Source: an uncultured Senegalimassilia sp. (lineage in GTDB: Bacteria > Actinomycetota > Coriobacteriia > Coriobacteriales > Eggerthellaceae). Taken from it: a DNA stretch of 14,365 nt. The notes under the pieces were generated by a model. That model made no database searches and was not told where the DNA came from. It saw nothing but the letters and a program-made list of their open reading frames with translations. The translations under genes and the position numbers were made by a program. Numbering within the stretch: the stretch's first letter is position 1; each line of letters begins with the position of its first letter. Where the stretch lies: positions 1 to 14,365 of the forward strand of contig NZ_CAKUAT010000026.1 of assembly GCF_934636665.1 (NCBI RefSeq), written 5' to 3'. Positions 14,042 to 14,365 of this stretch are shown one piece after another.

Positions 14042-14284
14042 AGCGCTTAGGAGGGTTGCGGCAGAGCATGCGCACGCACTGCCGCGAATAGGTGGATGGC
14101 ATCCCGGAGTCGAGTGTTCGGTAGCGCTCCGATTAAACGATTCGGAGTATCGCCCACAAACCCGAAGGCTACGCGAATCCCTCCGCTCCGAGACCACTTA
14201 AGGCCGTTTTGAGCGATCCGTGGTGCATTCCTGCAACGGTCAGCATCATTGGACTTCTGCCGACGGCCTTGAGGCGTCATCAAA

Positions 14285-14365
14285 CTATGCGGTGATGACG
14301 GTGCCCGTCTTGCCCTCGAGGCCGGCAGCGGCGCACTCGAGGGAGGTGATGAGAGCCTTGCCCTG
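14285..14365 (-). CDS. Carbamate kinase, C-terminal end (partial)
   Basis: The last 26 codons of a minus-strand gene that runs off the right edge, ending at TAG 14285-14287. The residues GKALITSLECAAAGLEGKTG and the ending TVITA match the conserved C-terminus of carbamate kinase, where a strand ITSL and a final GTVI motif close the amino acid kinase fold. The enzyme makes ATP from carbamoyl phosphate as the last step of the arginine deiminase pathway, a main energy route in Eggerthella-type bacteria. The frame is high-GC and unlike the region to its left. Only 26 residues are available, so the call rests on this one motif. Confidence 0.72.
   Translation of the reverse strand, partial: QGKALITSLECAAAGLEGKTGTVITA

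Larger units (their letters stand above)
13646..14284. other. Hairpin-rich intergenic region without a convincing gene
   Basis: No open frame here looks like a protein: compositions are odd and no ribosome site or family motif is visible. Besides the hairpins listed separately there are perfect stems at 13787-13795 with 13809-13817 (9 bp), 13984-13989 with 13997-14002 (6 bp), 14058-14064 with 14079-14085 (7 bp) and 14127-14132 with 14142-14147 (6 bp). None is followed by a T tract. It may hold an untranslated structured RNA, a long 3' untranslated region of the carbamate kinase mRNA, or decayed repeats. Confidence 0.55.

Noticed and set aside
13791..14201. A 136-codon plus-strand frame in the hairpin-rich region
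   Set aside because: Both strands encode similar peptides there only because of the palindromes. Composition is not protein-like and there is no start signal.

Overview
The window looks like chromosome of a high-GC anaerobic actinobacterium, most likely class Coriobacteriia, family Eggerthellaceae (Eggerthella/Gordonibacter type). The reasons are the combination of a Tat-exported molybdopterin oxidoreductase with Fe-S and membrane subunits, a divergent LuxR regulator carrying about 12 membrane segments, a second LuxR regulator, and the end of a carbamate kinase gene (arginine deiminase fermentation). No rRNA or tRNA is present, so this placement is an inference from gene content.

Left end (1-830): no convincing gene. 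It holds a 10-bp tandem repeat cut by the window edge, two plus-strand intrinsic terminators, a perfect 16-bp hairpin, a 19-bp direct repeat, and a long minus-strand hairpin with a T8 tract that probably ends the transcript of the next operon.

Redox operon (831-5294, minus strand): in transcription order, a catalytic molybdopterin subunit with a Tat signal (987 aa), a four-cluster ferredoxin-like electron-transfer subunit (204 aa) and a DmsC-like 8-helix membrane anchor (292 aa), spaced 3 nt apart. The architecture is that of a quinol-linked DMSO-reductase-family enzyme. The catalytic subunit resembles the large Eggerthellaceae group that includes the catechol dehydroxylases, but the substrate cannot be read from sequence. 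Divergently transcribed is a membrane-bound LuxR regulator (5463-7145), a likely sensor and activator for the operon. A 19-bp inverted repeat lies just before its start.

D-amino-acid region (7355-10879, plus strand): an AGCS-family sodium:alanine symporter, a D-amino acid aminotransferase and a D-glutamate cyclase. Together they suggest alanine (possibly D-alanine) uptake, transamination to pyruvate plus D-glutamate, and disposal of D-glutamate as 5-oxo-D-proline. A terminator and a REPIN-like set of three 25-bp repeats separate the symporter from the other two genes.

Signalling region (10880-13645): a two-TM diguanylate cyclase with intact GGDEF and I-site, preceded by a recognisable promoter; a region with a degenerate duplicated repeat; then a lower-GC LuxR regulator on the minus strand whose 3' end carries an 11-bp homopolymer, a potential slippage site.

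Right end (13646-14365): about 640 bp without a convincing gene but dense in hairpins, then the last 26 codons of a minus-strand carbamate kinase gene (arcC) that continues beyond the window.
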